Source: DATJKD01 sp963834855
Lineage (GTDB): Bacteria; Pseudomonadota; Gammaproteobacteria; Steroidobacterales; Steroidobacteraceae
Assembly (NCBI GenBank): GCA_963834855.1
Contig: CAWIDH010000004.1
Span: 124,001-188,000 of the forward strand
DNA length: 64,000 bases
Direction: 5' to 3'
Shown: positions 34,861 through 47,344 of the stretch, one piece after another
Layout of the letters: every line of letters begins with the position of its first letter
How positions within the stretch are numbered: the stretch's first letter is position 1
Program-made: the position numbers and the translations under genes
Notes under the pieces: generated by a model
Seen by the model: the letters and a program-made list of their open reading frames with translations, nothing else
Told to the model about the DNA's origin: nothing
Database searches by the model: none

Positions 34861-36300
34861 ATGGAATGGGAAACCGTCATCGGGCTCGAGATCCACGCCC
34901 AGCTCGCCACCCGCAGCAAGATCTTCTCGGCATCGTCGACGGCCTACGGCGCCGCGCCGAACACGCAGGCGAATCTCGTCGACCTCGGCTACCCCGGGGT
35001 GTTGCCCGTGCTGAATGGCGAGGCCGTGCGCATGGCCGTGCGCTTCGGCCTCGCGACCGGCGCAACCGTGCGCCGCCGGTCGGTCTTCGCGCGCAAGAAT
35101 TACTTTTACCCGGACCTTCCCAAGGGCTACCAGATCAGCCAGTACGAGCTGCCGGTGGTCGCGAACGGCACGCTCGAGATCCTGCTCGAGGATGGCAGCC
35201 GCAAGACGATCGGCATCACGCGCGCGCACCTCGAGGAGGACGCCGGCAAGTCGCTGCACGAGGATTTCCAGGGCCTCTCCGGAATCGACCTCAATCGGGC
35301 CGGCACGCCACTGCTCGAGATCGTCTCCGAGCCCGACATGCGGTCGGCCAAGGAGGCCATCGTCTACATGAAGAAGGTGCACACGCTGGTGCGTTATCTC
35401 GGCATCTGCGACGGCAACATGCAGGAGGGATCCTTCCGCTGCGACGCGAACGTGTCGGTGCGCCCGAAGGGCCAGGCGAAGCTCGGCACCCGCGCCGAGA
35501 TCAAGAACGTGAATTCCTTCCGCTTCGTCGAGCGCGCGATCAACCACGAGGTTGCCCGGCAGATCGAGTTGCTGGAGCGGGGCGGGACCGTCGTGCAGGA
35601 GACGCGCCTCTACGACCCGGACCGCAACGAGACGCGAGCCATGCGCTCGAAGGAGGAGGCGAACGACTATCGCTATTTCCCCGACCCGGACCTGCTGCCG
35701 CTAGCGATCGACGACGCGCTGATCGGCGAGGTACGCGCCTCGCTGCCGGAGCTGCCTGACGAGAAGGCGGCGCGGTTCTGCCGCGACTTCGAGCTCTCGC
35801 CGTACGACGCAGGCGTTCTGACCGCGAGCCGGGAGATGGCAGCCTACTACGAGACCGTCGTCGCCCGGCTCGGCGGGCAACCCAAGCTCGCGGCCAACTG
35901 GGTGATGGGCGAGCTGTCGGGGGCGCTCAACCGCGACAACCTCGACGTCGATCAGAGCAAGGTGGGGGCCGACGCCCTCGCGGGGCTGCTCACGCGGATC
36001 GAGGACGGGACGATTTCGGGCAAGATCGCCAAGGACGTCTTCGAGGCGATGTGGGCCGAGGGGCGCACGGCCGACGAGGTCATCGAGGCGCGCGGCCTGC
36101 GCCAGATCACCGACACGGGTGCGATCGAGCAGGCGATCGACGCCATCATGACGGCGAATCCGAAGCAGCTCGCCGAGTACCGCAGCGGCAAGGACAAGCT
36201 GTTCGGGTTCTTCGTCGGCCAGGTGATGAAGGCGACCCAGGGCAAGGCCAACCCGGCGCAGCTCAACGAGCTCCTGAAGCGCAAGCTGGCAGGGCTGTAG
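34861..36300 (+). CDS. gatB: Asp-tRNA(Asn)/Glu-tRNA(Gln) amidotransferase subunit B
   Basis: tRNA-binding and kinase/amidotransferase subunit, 479 residues. Signature WETVIGLEIHAQL at the N-terminus, RKNYFYPDLPKGYQISQY, DLNRAGTPLLEIVSEPDM, and the C-terminal YqeY-like tail domain ending in LNELLKRKLAGL. Starts 6 bp after gatA. Its TAG stop falls in the second copy of the palindromic repeat. A tRNA-Gln gene at 52979 is among the potential substrates. Confidence 0.97.
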   Translation: MEWETVIGLEIHAQLATRSKIFSASSTAYGAAPNTQANLVDLGYPGVLPVLNGEAVRMAVRFGLATGATVRRRSVFARKNYFYPDLPKGYQISQYELPVVANGTLEILLEDGSRKTIGITRAHLEEDAGKSLHEDFQGLSGIDLNRAGTPLLEIVSEPDMRSAKEAIVYMKKVHTLVRYLGICDGNMQEGSFRCDANVSVRPKGQAKLGTRAEIKNVNSFRFVERAINHEVARQIELLERGGTVVQETRLYDPDRNETRAMRSKEEANDYRYFPDPDLLPLAIDDALIGEVRASLPELPDEKAARFCRDFELSPYDAGVLTASREMAAYYETVVARLGGQPKLAANWVMGELSGALNRDNLDVDQSKVGADALAGLLTRIEDGTISGKIAKDVFEAMWAEGRTADEVIEARGLRQITDTGAIEQAIDAIMTANPKQLAEYRSGKDKLFGFFVGQVMKATQGKANPAQLNELLKRKLAGL

Positions 36301-36383
36301 GCTATGGGCTGTAGGCTGGAGGCAGAAAGCATGAGGACGCGCCGCTCTTACCTCCTACCTCCAGCCCCCAGCCTATAGCCCGC
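36298..36383. repeat. palindromic repeat (GGCTATAGGCTGGAGG type), copy 2
   Basis: Begins with the gatB TAG stop: TAGGCTATGGGCTGTAGG on the left, and TACCTCCAGCC, CCAGCCTATAGCC on the right, around an unpaired core containing CATGAGGACGCG. Same family as 33287-33386. The two copies bracket gatA-gatB. About 100 bp of sequence without a confident gene follow before hslO; one frame there ends in RIRTLGIPVRVA, which may be a remnant. Confidence 0.65.
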
Positions 36384-36481
36384 CATGCCGCTCATCCGCG
36401 AGCGACGCATTTCATCCAGAGCGTCGCCGACGCGCAGTGGTCCTCGCGCATCCGCACGCTCGGCATCCCGGTGCGAGTCGC

Positions 36482-37417
36482 GTGAGCAGCGACATCGACA
36501 ACGAGGACAGCCTGCGCCGGTTCGTGTTCGAGCGTTACCCCTTCCGGGGACAACTCGTGCACCTCGGGCCGGCGTGGCGCGCGATGATGGAGCACCACGA
36601 TTATCCGGCGCGCGTCCGTGACAGCCTCGGCGAGGCGGTGGTCGCGGCGGTGCTGCTGTCCGCAACGCTGAAGTACGAGGGGCTGCTCAGCCTGCAGCTG
36701 CGCGGCGACGGGCCGATGCACCTGATGCTCGTCGAATGCAGTGACGGGCTCGCCGTGCGCGCGGTGGCTCGTTTCCGCGATCCGCCGGACTCGCGCGACC
36801 TCCGCGTGCTGTCCGGCGACGGGACGCTGACGGTGACGCTCGAGAGCGAGGACGTGGCGAAGCGCTACCAGGGCATCGTGCCGCTCGCCGGGGAACGCAT
36901 GAGCGATTGCCTGCGCGAGTATTTCGAGAGCTCCGAGCAGCTGCCGACGCGGCTCTGGCTGCGGGCCGACGGGAAGGGTGCGAGCGGCCTGCTGCTGCAG
37001 CGCCTGCCGGTCACGACGCGCCCGCGGGCAGTCAGCGAATCGGGTCGTGGGGCTCTGGCGGAGGACGAGGTCGAGGACGCCTGGCGTCGCGTGCAGCTGG
37101 TGGCGGGGACCGTCACGGACCAGGAGCTCGCCGCGCTCGCCGACCGCGACCTCCTGCGGCGTTTGTTCGCGGAGGACGACGTGCGGATGTTCGAGTCGGC
37201 ACCGGTGTTCTTCCGCTGCCGCTGCTCGCGCGAGCGGGTCGCGGCGATGCTCAAGGCGCTGGGCCAGGCGGAGATCTCGGGCCTGCTGACCGAGCGCGGC
37301 TTGGTCGAGGTGCGCTGCGAGTTCTGCAGCCGTGCGTACCAGTTCGACGCGGTCGACGTCGACGCGCTGTTCCTCGCCGGTGCGTTCCAGCCGCCGCGCA
37401 GCGGGCCCGCACACTGA
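36482..37417 (+). CDS. hslO: redox-regulated holdase chaperone Hsp33
   Basis: A 311-residue Hsp33. N-terminal dimer/holdase domain (RRFVFERYPFRGQLVHLGPAW) and the C-terminal zinc redox switch with all four cysteines: CRCSRE (CxC) and CEFC (CxxC). Oxidation releases zinc and activates holding of unfolded proteins. GTG at 36482 is the chosen start because homology starts there. It stands between gatB and the metH regulator. Confidence 0.93.
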   Translation: MSSDIDNEDSLRRFVFERYPFRGQLVHLGPAWRAMMEHHDYPARVRDSLGEAVVAAVLLSATLKYEGLLSLQLRGDGPMHLMLVECSDGLAVRAVARFRDPPDSRDLRVLSGDGTLTVTLESEDVAKRYQGIVPLAGERMSDCLREYFESSEQLPTRLWLRADGKGASGLLLQRLPVTTRPRAVSESGRGALAEDEVEDAWRRVQLVAGTVTDQELAALADRDLLRRLFAEDDVRMFESAPVFFRCRCSRERVAAMLKALGQAEISGLLTERGLVEVRCEFCSRAYQFDAVDVDALFLAGAFQPPRSGPAH

Positions 37418-37484
37418 CGGTGATCGGCAGGCTGCGTCGGGCGTTGGATAAAAGCTAAGCAGAATCAATCGCTTGGGGAAATAG

Positions 37485-37504
37485 CTTGCATAAGAATAAG
37501 CAAG
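37485..37504 (+). promoter_or_regulatory. candidate operator upstream of the ArsR-type regulator
   Basis: CTTGC and GCAAG flank an AT-rich centre (interrupted inverted repeat, 7 of 10 positions paired), 18 bp upstream of the regulator ATG and next to TATATACAAT, a likely -10 region (37511-37520). The size and position suit autoregulation by a winged-helix ArsR dimer. Confidence 0.4.
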
Positions 37505-37522
37505 TAATTATATATACAATCC

Positions 37523-38431
37523 ATGTTTGTTCCCTTGGATGTGCGGCTTGAGCATCTTCGTGCGGTTGCGGAACCGACGCGGCTGCGCATCGTCGCCGTG
37601 CTCGCCGAAGGCGAGCTCTCCGTGTCGGACCTGGCCGCCGTGCTGGGGCAGAGCCAGCCGCGCGTGTCACGACACCTGAAGTTGCTGTGCGACAGCGGCC
37701 TGCTGCAGCGCTCGCGCGAGCGGCACTGGATGTACTACCGGGTTGCCACCGAGAGCGAGGCGGCGGGATTCGTGCGCATGCTTCTCGAGTCGCTTGATCC
37801 GGGCGACCCGGTGCTCGCCCTCGACCGCGAACGTGCCGCCGCGCTGTCCGGTCGCGAGCCGGAGGATGCTGCAGGCTCGCCCCCGCCGGTCCGCGACTCG
37901 CGCGAGGAAAGCGGCGAGCTCGGCGCCGTACTCGGTTCCGAGCTCGGCAGCGACACGATCGATTCTCTGCTCTATGTCGGCATCGCGCCGGCGGCCGTCA
38001 TGCCCGAGCTCGCGGGCCGGGCGCAGCGTGCGGTCGTGCTGGGCAACTCGCGGGGCGAGATTCGCCGCGCGCGTGCCCGCGTGCACGGGCGGGGCCTCGG
38101 CCACTGCGAGCTGCGGGTGGGCGATCCGACGTCGCTGCCATACGCCGCGGGCACCTTCGACGTCGTGATCGTCGACCGTGTCGTTGGTGCGGACCTGTCC
38201 TCCCTGCGCGAGGCCGCGCGCGTGCTTCGCCGCGGTGGCCGGCTGGCCGTGATCGATGACTACGAGCGTCTCGAGCAGTCCGCCGCCGGGGTAAATCCGC
38301 TGATCGCGTCACGGGAGCGGCTGGCGCGCGCCGGCCTGACCTGCACCCGCCTGCGGCCGCTCGATCTCGACCGCTCGCGCCTCCTGCTCGCGCTCGCCGC
38401 GCCGACGGTCCGGCGCGAGGTCGCGGCATGA
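37523..38431 (+). CDS. ArsR-family HTH regulator fused to a methyltransferase-like domain (SahR-like)
   Basis: A 302-residue protein. Residues 1-95 are an ArsR winged helix (LRAVAEPTRLRIVAVLAEGELSVSDLAAVLGQSQPRVSRHLKLL). From about residue 145 there is a class-I methyltransferase fold (PYAAGTFDVVIVDRV, LREAARVLRRGGRLAVIDD). Motif I, normally D-x-G-x-G-x-G, reads LYVGIAPAAVMPEL, so the catalytic SAM loop is altered, fitting a sensor rather than an enzyme. ArsR-type SahR proteins sense S-adenosylhomocysteine and control methionine-cycle genes; the adjacent metF and metH make that role likely by inference. Confidence 0.75.
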   Translation: MFVPLDVRLEHLRAVAEPTRLRIVAVLAEGELSVSDLAAVLGQSQPRVSRHLKLLCDSGLLQRSRERHWMYYRVATESEAAGFVRMLLESLDPGDPVLALDRERAAALSGREPEDAAGSPPPVRDSREESGELGAVLGSELGSDTIDSLLYVGIAPAAVMPELAGRAQRAVVLGNSRGEIRRARARVHGRGLGHCELRVGDPTSLPYAAGTFDVVIVDRVVGADLSSLREAARVLRRGGRLAVIDDYERLEQSAAGVNPLIASRERLARAGLTCTRLRPLDLDRSRLLLALAAPTVRREVAA

Positions 38432-38450
38432 ACGCGTGCGGACCCCACCG

Positions 38451-39380
38451 ATGAGCAGCACGGCGCAGCTGCGCGACACCGGGCTTCCGCGCGCGGCGGG
38501 GCTGGGCCAGCCCGTGCCGGTGTCCTTCGAGTTCTTCCCGCCGGGCGACGCGGCGATGGAGCAGACGCTGTGGGCCTCGGTGCAGCGCCTCGCGCCCCTC
38601 GTGCCGCGGTTCGTGTCGGTGACCTACGGGGCGGACGGCTCGACGCGCGAGCGCACGCACAACGTCGTGATGCGCATCCTGCGCGAGACGGCGCTGACGG
38701 CGGCGCCGCATCTCACCTGCGTCGGCGCGACGCGCGAAGAGGTCCTGCAGATCGCCCACGCCTACTGGGACGCCGGCATCCGCCACATCGTCGCGCTGCG
38801 CGGCGACCCGCCGGCGGGACAGGGCCGCTACCGTCCGCACGCGGGCGGCTTCGACTACGCGGTGGACCTCGTCCGTGGCTTGCGCGGGGTGGGTGACTTC
38901 GACATCTCGGTCGCGGCCTACCCTGAGGTGCATCCGGAGGCGCCCGATCCCGCGTTCGACTTCGACAACCTGCGCGCCAAGATCGATGCCGGCGCGACCC
39001 GTGCAATCACGCAGTTCTTCTTCGATACCGATGTCTTTCTGCGTTTCCGCGACCGGTGCGCCCGCGGCGGCATCCAGGCACAGATCGTACCCGGCATCCT
39101 GCCGATCACGCGCTTCCCGCAGATGCTCAGGTTCGCCGAGCGTTGCGGCGCGAGCGTTCCGGACTGGCTCAGGGAGCGCTTCGACGGACTCGACGACGAC
39201 CCCGAGACGCGGCGGTTGATCGCCGCGAGCGTCGCCATCGAGCAGGTCCGCCGCCTGCAGGAGCACGGCGTGCAGGAGTTCCACTTCTACACGCTGAACC
39301 GCGCCGAGCTCACCTATGCGATCTGCCACGCGCTGGGCGTACGGCCCGGCGCCCGGCCGACGGCGGCACCGGGAGGCTGA
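38451..39380 (+). CDS. metF: 5,10-methylenetetrahydrofolate reductase
   Basis: FAD-dependent TIM-barrel enzyme, 309 residues, making 5-methyl-THF for MetH. Motifs: VPVSFEFFPPGD (with catalytic Glu), FVSVTYGADGSTRERT, HIVALRGDPP, and GATRAITQFFFDTDVF. I start it at the ATG at 38451; an in-frame GTG at 38436 nearer the upstream stop is possible, and neither has a strong ribosome site. It lies between the regulator and metH in one apparent operon. Confidence 0.95.
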   Translation: MSSTAQLRDTGLPRAAGLGQPVPVSFEFFPPGDAAMEQTLWASVQRLAPLVPRFVSVTYGADGSTRERTHNVVMRILRETALTAAPHLTCVGATREEVLQIAHAYWDAGIRHIVALRGDPPAGQGRYRPHAGGFDYAVDLVRGLRGVGDFDISVAAYPEVHPEAPDPAFDFDNLRAKIDAGATRAITQFFFDTDVFLRFRDRCARGGIQAQIVPGILPITRFPQMLRFAERCGASVPDWLRERFDGLDDDPETRRLIAASVAIEQVRRLQEHGVQEFHFYTLNRAELTYAICHALGVRPGARPTAAPGG

Positions 39381-39381
39381 G

Positions 39382-43083
<3,702 letters not shown>

Positions 43084-43090
43084 AAAAAAT

Positions 43091-43185
43091 GGCTCGGAGC
43101 CAATTCCGAAATTCCCGAGAAAATGGCTCGGAGCCAATTCTCGCAATTGAGCTCAGAGCCGAATTTTCGACGGAGCCGAATTTCG
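43091..43185. repeat. GGCTCGGAGCC palindrome cluster, copy at metH 3' end
   Basis: Two exact GGCTCGGAGCC palindromes (43091-43101, 43125-43135) flanked by AAAAT and AATTC, then two degenerate copies (GCTCAGAGCC at 43151, CGGAGCCGAATTTCGG after it). It sits in the gap between the convergent metH and the TPR gene, starting 7 bp after the metH stop. Related copies occur at 52008 and 53053. Confidence 0.7.
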
Positions 43186-43216
43186 GCGGAGCGGGATATC
43201 GCGCCGGCGCCGGGCG

Positions 43217-45011
43217 TCAGGTGCCGGCCAGGCCGAGGTCGCGCAGGAAAGGATGAAAGCGCGGGTCCTTGCGCAAGGGGTCGAGCAACGGGATCGATGC
43301 CGGACTGGTTAACGCCCGGGTCCCGCACGCGCCGACCGACCTCGAGCCAGTGCATGGCCTCGTCGATCTCGCCACGCTGCGCGTGAATCTGCGCGTACTG
43401 GTAAGCGGCGCTGTCACCGGTTTTCATCAGTTCCGCGACCTGGGCGGCCGCGTCGGCTGCGCGGCCGAGCTTCTCGTAGACGATCGCGAGGCAGGTCTGT
43501 CGCTGCCATTCGACGGATTCCTGCTCGCAGGTGGCCGCCGCCGCTTGCAGCTCGCCCTGCTCGAAGTGCGATCAGCCCCAACCGGTAGTGCACGCCGGGC
43601 CGCCCTGGTGCGAGCGCCAGCACCTGGCGTGCGGCGGCGATCGCCTCGTCGTATCGACGGGCCCGGTAGTAGGTCGTCGGCCAGGTAGCTGGATCCGTTG
43701 GGCAGAGAGCGGGTCGAGCGACACGGCCCTCCGGCTCGCCTCCACGGCCTCGTCGTGCTTGCCGAGCAGCGAGGCCAGGCTGCCGAGCACGTCGTAGGCG
43801 GATGCGTCGCTGGGATTGAGCTGGGCTGCCTTGCGCAGCGACGCTTCCGCGCCTTGCCAGTCCCTGTCTGCGGCCAGCTTGACACGCCCCAGCGCGACAT
43901 GGCCTTCGGGCGCATCGGGCGCCAGCTCGAGCGCCCGCTCCGCGGCAGACCTGGCCTGCGGAAACCCTTCGGCGTAGGGCACATAGCCACTCCTCGTGAT
44001 GTCGAGGAGCGCGATGGCACGCGAGGCGTGCGCCAGCGCGAACGATGGGTCGAGCGCAACGGCCTCGTCGAAGGCGGCGAGCGCCGACCGGAGAAACTGC
44101 TCCGACTCGCCCTTGTTGAGTTCGTACCTGCCGCGCAGATAGGCCTCGTACGCGCGCGCATCCTGCGTGCCCCCCACCTGCACGTGCGGCCGCTCGCCGC
44201 CGAGCAGCTCGAGCTTGAGCGAGTCGACGACCTCGCCCGCGATCTCGCCCTGGACGGCGAAGATGTCCTGGATGGTGCGGTCGTAGGACTCCGACCAGAG
44301 GTGGGTGCTGTCGGAGGCGCGGATCAGCTGCGCGGTGATCCGCACCCGATCGCCGGACCTGCGGACGCTCCCTTCGAGCACGTTGGCGACGTGCAGCTCG
44401 CGCGCGATGTCCGATATCTTGGCTTCCTTGCCCTTGTAGGCGAACGACGAGGTGCGTGCGATCACCTTGAGCTCGGGAACCCTGGCGAGCAGGTTCAGGA
44501 GTTCCTCGGTCAGCCCGTCGGAGAAGTACTCGTTGCTGCGGTCGTCGCTCATGTTGACGAAGGGCAGCACCGCGATCGACGTGGCGGACACGAGAGCGGG
44601 GACAGCCGGGCCACCGGTGGAGGGTGTCGCAGCCGCCGGCCGCGCCGCAGCGCGATCGCCGCGCCTGGCGAAAACGTCGTAAGCGCTCACGCCAATTGCG
44701 ACGACCAGCAGGCCGGCGATGAGCAGGTTGATCTTGCGGCCGGTCTCTCGCGTGGTCGAGGCGTGGCGCTCGACCTCGTGCTCGCGCTTCAGGCCCTCGG
44801 GCGTGAGCTCGTAGACCCAGGAGAAGATCAGCGCCAGCGGAAAGCCGAGCAGGAGCAGGCCGAGGACCATCCGCAGACCCCAGGCCGGCACACCCAGCGC
44901 GCCGAAAAGCAGCTCGGCGACCTGCAGCAGCACCCAGCCTGCGACCAGGTACAGCGCCGCGACGCGGAACACGTTGCGACGCTGCAGCTCGGAAAGGATC
45001 GACATCCCCAC
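43217..45011 (-). pseudogene. TolB-like/TPR membrane protein, C-terminal part frameshifted
   Basis: From the ATG near 45005-45011 the protein reads cleanly for about 435 residues: two N-terminal membrane helices, a third near residue 95, then a TolB-N-like domain (SIAVLPFVNMSDDRSNEYFSDGLTEELLN), followed by TPR units (ALAAFDEAVALDPSFALAHASRAIA and others). The C-terminal TPRs are recoverable only by joining frames near 43702, 43671, 43565 and 43290, each requiring removal of one base, and end in PLRKDPRFHPFLRDLGLAGT. Corrected length would be about 596 residues. Relatives are often attached to adenylate-cyclase or winged-helix domains; the role is unknown. Confidence 0.7.
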
Positions 45012-45144
45012 CCCATGCTCTGCTCGGACGCAAGGATAGGGCAGGTCCGGCCCCTGTCAATCGACGTGCGGGATCACGCGTGGCATCGCTTTTCGCTGCG
45101 AGGCCCGCGTCGATGACGAAGGCGAGTGCCGGCTTCCGTCCGAA

Positions 45145-45868
45145 TCAGCGTGCAAGACCCGTCAGCAGGGCAGGGCCCCCGAGCGCATTCATCTGCCACA
45201 GGATCCAGTCCTGGCGCCGACGCACGTACGCCGATGGCGCGTCGGCGCGCAGCCGCAGCGGGTTCGGCAGCACCGCCGCGAGCAGTGCCGCCTCGGCCGG
45301 CGTCAGGGCTGCGGCGCTCTTGCGGAAGAAGCGCTGGCTCGCCGCCTCGACGCCCCAGGTGCCGCGGCCGAACTCCGCGATGTTGAGGTACACCTCGAGG
45401 ATGCGCTGCTTGCTCCATGTGAGCTCGATCAGCATCGTGATCCCGGCTTCGAGTCCCTTGCGGAACCAGTCCTTTCCGGGCCAGAGGAACAGATTCTTGG
45501 CGACCTGCTGCGAGATCGTGCTCGCGCCCCGAACGCGTCGGCCACGTTCACGATCCGCCAGCGCCTTGTCGATCTGCTCGAGATCGAAGCCGTTGTGCCA
45601 GCGGAAAGGTCTGATCCTCGGCCGCGATCACGGCGACGGCGGCGTGTTTCGATATCCGGTCCCAATCGCGCCACTCATGGCGGAACTCGTAGCCCCGTTC
45701 CGCCGTTACCGTCGCCTCGATCCGGTCGCGCAGCATGAAGGCGCTGGTCGGCGGATCGATCCAGCGCAGGGCGACGACCGTCGCGACGAGGGCCGCGAGC
45801 AGGCCGAAAACGACCAGCACGACGCCGCGCAGCAGGCGGTACGCCAGGCCGCGTCGCCGGTTCGCCAT
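45145..45868 (-). pseudogene. mtgA: monofunctional peptidoglycan glycosyltransferase, single frameshift
   Basis: N-terminal membrane helix and the start of the GT51 domain (HAAVAVIAAEDQTF) lie in one frame; the continuation WHNGFDLEQIDKAL, RRVRGASTISQQVAKNLFLWPGKDWF, ELTWSKQRILEVYLNIAEFG lies in the next. One extra base around 45601-45605 (a CC where one C is expected) causes the shift. Corrected length is 240 residues, close to E. coli MtgA (242), and all catalytic motifs are present. If the frameshift is real the enzyme is inactive; an assembly error is equally possible. Confidence 0.8.
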
Positions 45869-45892
45869 TCCGTGCGGATCGCGGTGGCGGGC

Positions 45893-46387
45893 TCAGCCGC
45901 CCTGTTCGACCTTGCTTGCGCGCAGGACGACGATCGGCTCGAGCGGCACGTCGTCGTGCCCGGCCTTGCGGCCCGTCTTGCTGCCGGCAATCGCGTCGAT
46001 GACGGCCATGCCGTCGGTCACGTAGCCGAAGACCGCGTAGCCCGCGCCGCCGCGGCCCGGATCGAGAGAGGCGTTGTCGACCAGGTTCACGAAAAACTGC
46101 GACGTCGCGCTGTGCGGGTCGTTGGTGCGCGCCATCGAGAGCGTGCCCCGGCGATTCTTCACGCCGTTCGTGGCTTCGTTGCGGATCGGCGCGCGCGTCT
46201 TCTTCTGCTGCATGTCGGCCGTGAACCCGCCGCCCTGGATGACGAAGCCCGGTATCACGCGGTGGAAGATCGTGCCGTCGAAGAAGCCCGCCTCGACGTA
46301 GTCGCGGAAGTTCTGCGCGGAGAGCGGCGCCTCCTTGTCAAAGAGTTCGATCGTGAAGCTGCCGAGCGTAGTCTCGAATCGGATCAT
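45893..46387 (-). CDS. ppiB: cyclophilin-type peptidyl-prolyl cis-trans isomerase
   Basis: Cyclophilin of 164 residues, the same length as E. coli PpiB, without signal peptide. Motifs: MIRFETTLGSFTIELFDKEAP, FFDGTIFHRVIPGFVIQGGG with the catalytic Arg, and TSQFFVNLVDN. The ATG at 46387 gives the best match; ATGs at 46405 or 46420 would add a short tail. It precedes mtgA by 24 bp on the same strand. Confidence 0.9.
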   Translation of the reverse strand: MIRFETTLGSFTIELFDKEAPLSAQNFRDYVEAGFFDGTIFHRVIPGFVIQGGGFTADMQQKKTRAPIRNEATNGVKNRRGTLSMARTNDPHSATSQFFVNLVDNASLDPGRGGAGYAVFGYVTDGMAVIDAIAGSKTGRKAGHDDVPLEPIVVLRASKVEQGG

Positions 46388-46434
46388 GGCCGTGTCCGTT
46401 GGCATCCGTGGGGGCCGCATAGTTTACGCAAAAA

Positions 46435-46506
46435 GGGGACATTCTCTATTTCCCGCTTGGCCCGGTCGGGACTTCCTTCATCTCCCGGGAAATAGAGAAT
46501 GTCCCC
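46435..46506. repeat. perfect 21-bp inverted repeat (GGGGACATTCTC type) in the prmC 3' end
   Basis: Arms at 46435-46455 and 46486-46506 (GGGGACATTCTC... and ...GAGAATGTCCCC) are exact complements around a 30-bp spacer. The right part is translated as the last residues of PrmC, and the stop codon at 46446-46448 lies inside the left arm. Elements with this end sequence are, from memory, common as dispersed palindromes in gammaproteobacteria. Confidence 0.75.
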
Positions 46507-47336
46507 TCCGTGCAGCGTTCGTGCGCCGCGAGGTCGCGGAACGTGGCCACCTCGCCGAATCCGGCCGCGCGCAGCATCGAGCGGACCGCGTCACCTTGCG
46601 TTGCGCCGTGCTCGAGCACCAGCCAGCCCCCGGCCGCCAGGTGCGCCGGCGCGCCGTCGATGACGACCTCGAGCGCCTCGAGGCCGGTCGGCCCGGAGAA
46701 CAGAGCCTGCGGCGGCTCGTGCCGGCGCACCTGCCACGCAAGCTGCGGGTCCCCGTCCGCGACATACGGTGGATTGCAGGCGATCAGGTCGAAAGGCTCC
46801 GCCCCGGCCGCGTCGTACCAGTCGCCGACGCGAAACTGCGCGTTGGCAAGTCCAAGCCGGCGCGCATTCGCGGCGGCCACCTCGACGGCGGCCTCCGCCA
46901 CGTCCGTGCCGACCACTCGGCACGCCGGTCGCTCGTGCGCGATCGCGAGCGCGATCGCGCCGCTGCCGGCCGCGAGGTCCAGGACGCGCGCGTCGCCCCC
47001 GGGCGGCAGGTGAATCAGCGCGCGCTCGACGACGAGCTCGGTTTCGGGCCGCGGCACCAGCACGTCGGGGGTGACGCGAAGCGCCAGCGACCAGAACTCC
47101 TTCTCGCCGAGGATATAAGCGATCGGCTCGCCGATCGCGCGACGCGTGACGTGCGCCTCAAAGCGGTCGGTGGCATCGCAGTCGAGGATCCGTTCCTCCG
47201 GGTGCGCGAGCAGCCAGGCGCGCGTGCGGCCGAGCGCCGCGGCGAGCAGCAGCTCGGCTTCGCGCCGCGGATCGTCGGAAACGCGACGCAGGTGCCCGGC
47301 ACCCTCGTCGATCAGCGAGCGGACCTCCGTCGCCAC
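46446..47336 (-). CDS. prmC: peptide chain release factor N5-glutamine methyltransferase
   Basis: SAM-dependent methyltransferase, 296 residues, modifying the GGQ glutamine of RF1/RF2. SAM motif VLDLAAGSGAIALAIA, catalytic NPPYVADGD, and N-terminal helical RF-binding domain. The conserved protein ends at AAHERCTEG; the following TFSISREMKEVPTGPSGK is encoded by the palindromic repeat inserted at the gene's end. GTG at 47336 is chosen with GAGG upstream. It lies 8 bp after prfA, its substrate gene. Confidence 0.94.
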   Translation of the reverse strand: MATEVRSLIDEGAGHLRRVSDDPRREAELLLAAALGRTRAWLLAHPEERILDCDATDRFEAHVTRRAIGEPIAYILGEKEFWSLALRVTPDVLVPRPETELVVERALIHLPPGGDARVLDLAAGSGAIALAIAHERPACRVVGTDVAEAAVEVAAANARRLGLANAQFRVGDWYDAAGAEPFDLIACNPPYVADGDPQLAWQVRRHEPPQALFSGPTGLEALEVVIDGAPAHLAAGGWLVLEHGATQGDAVRSMLRAAGFGEVATFRDLAAHERCTEGTFSISREMKEVPTGPSGK

Positions 47337-47344
47337 CCCGCGCC

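Noticed and set aside
33298..35547. A long open frame antisense to gatA
   Set aside because: Composition artefact opposite a conserved enzyme gene.
36384..36481. Plus-strand frame ending in RIRTLGIPVRVA before hslO
   Set aside because: Looks like a protein end but has no start in frame and no recognisable family; could be debris cut by the repeat.
37418..37522. SAM or SAH riboswitch upstream of the metF-metH operon
   Set aside because: The leader is too short before the regulator ATG and no characteristic stem pattern is visible.
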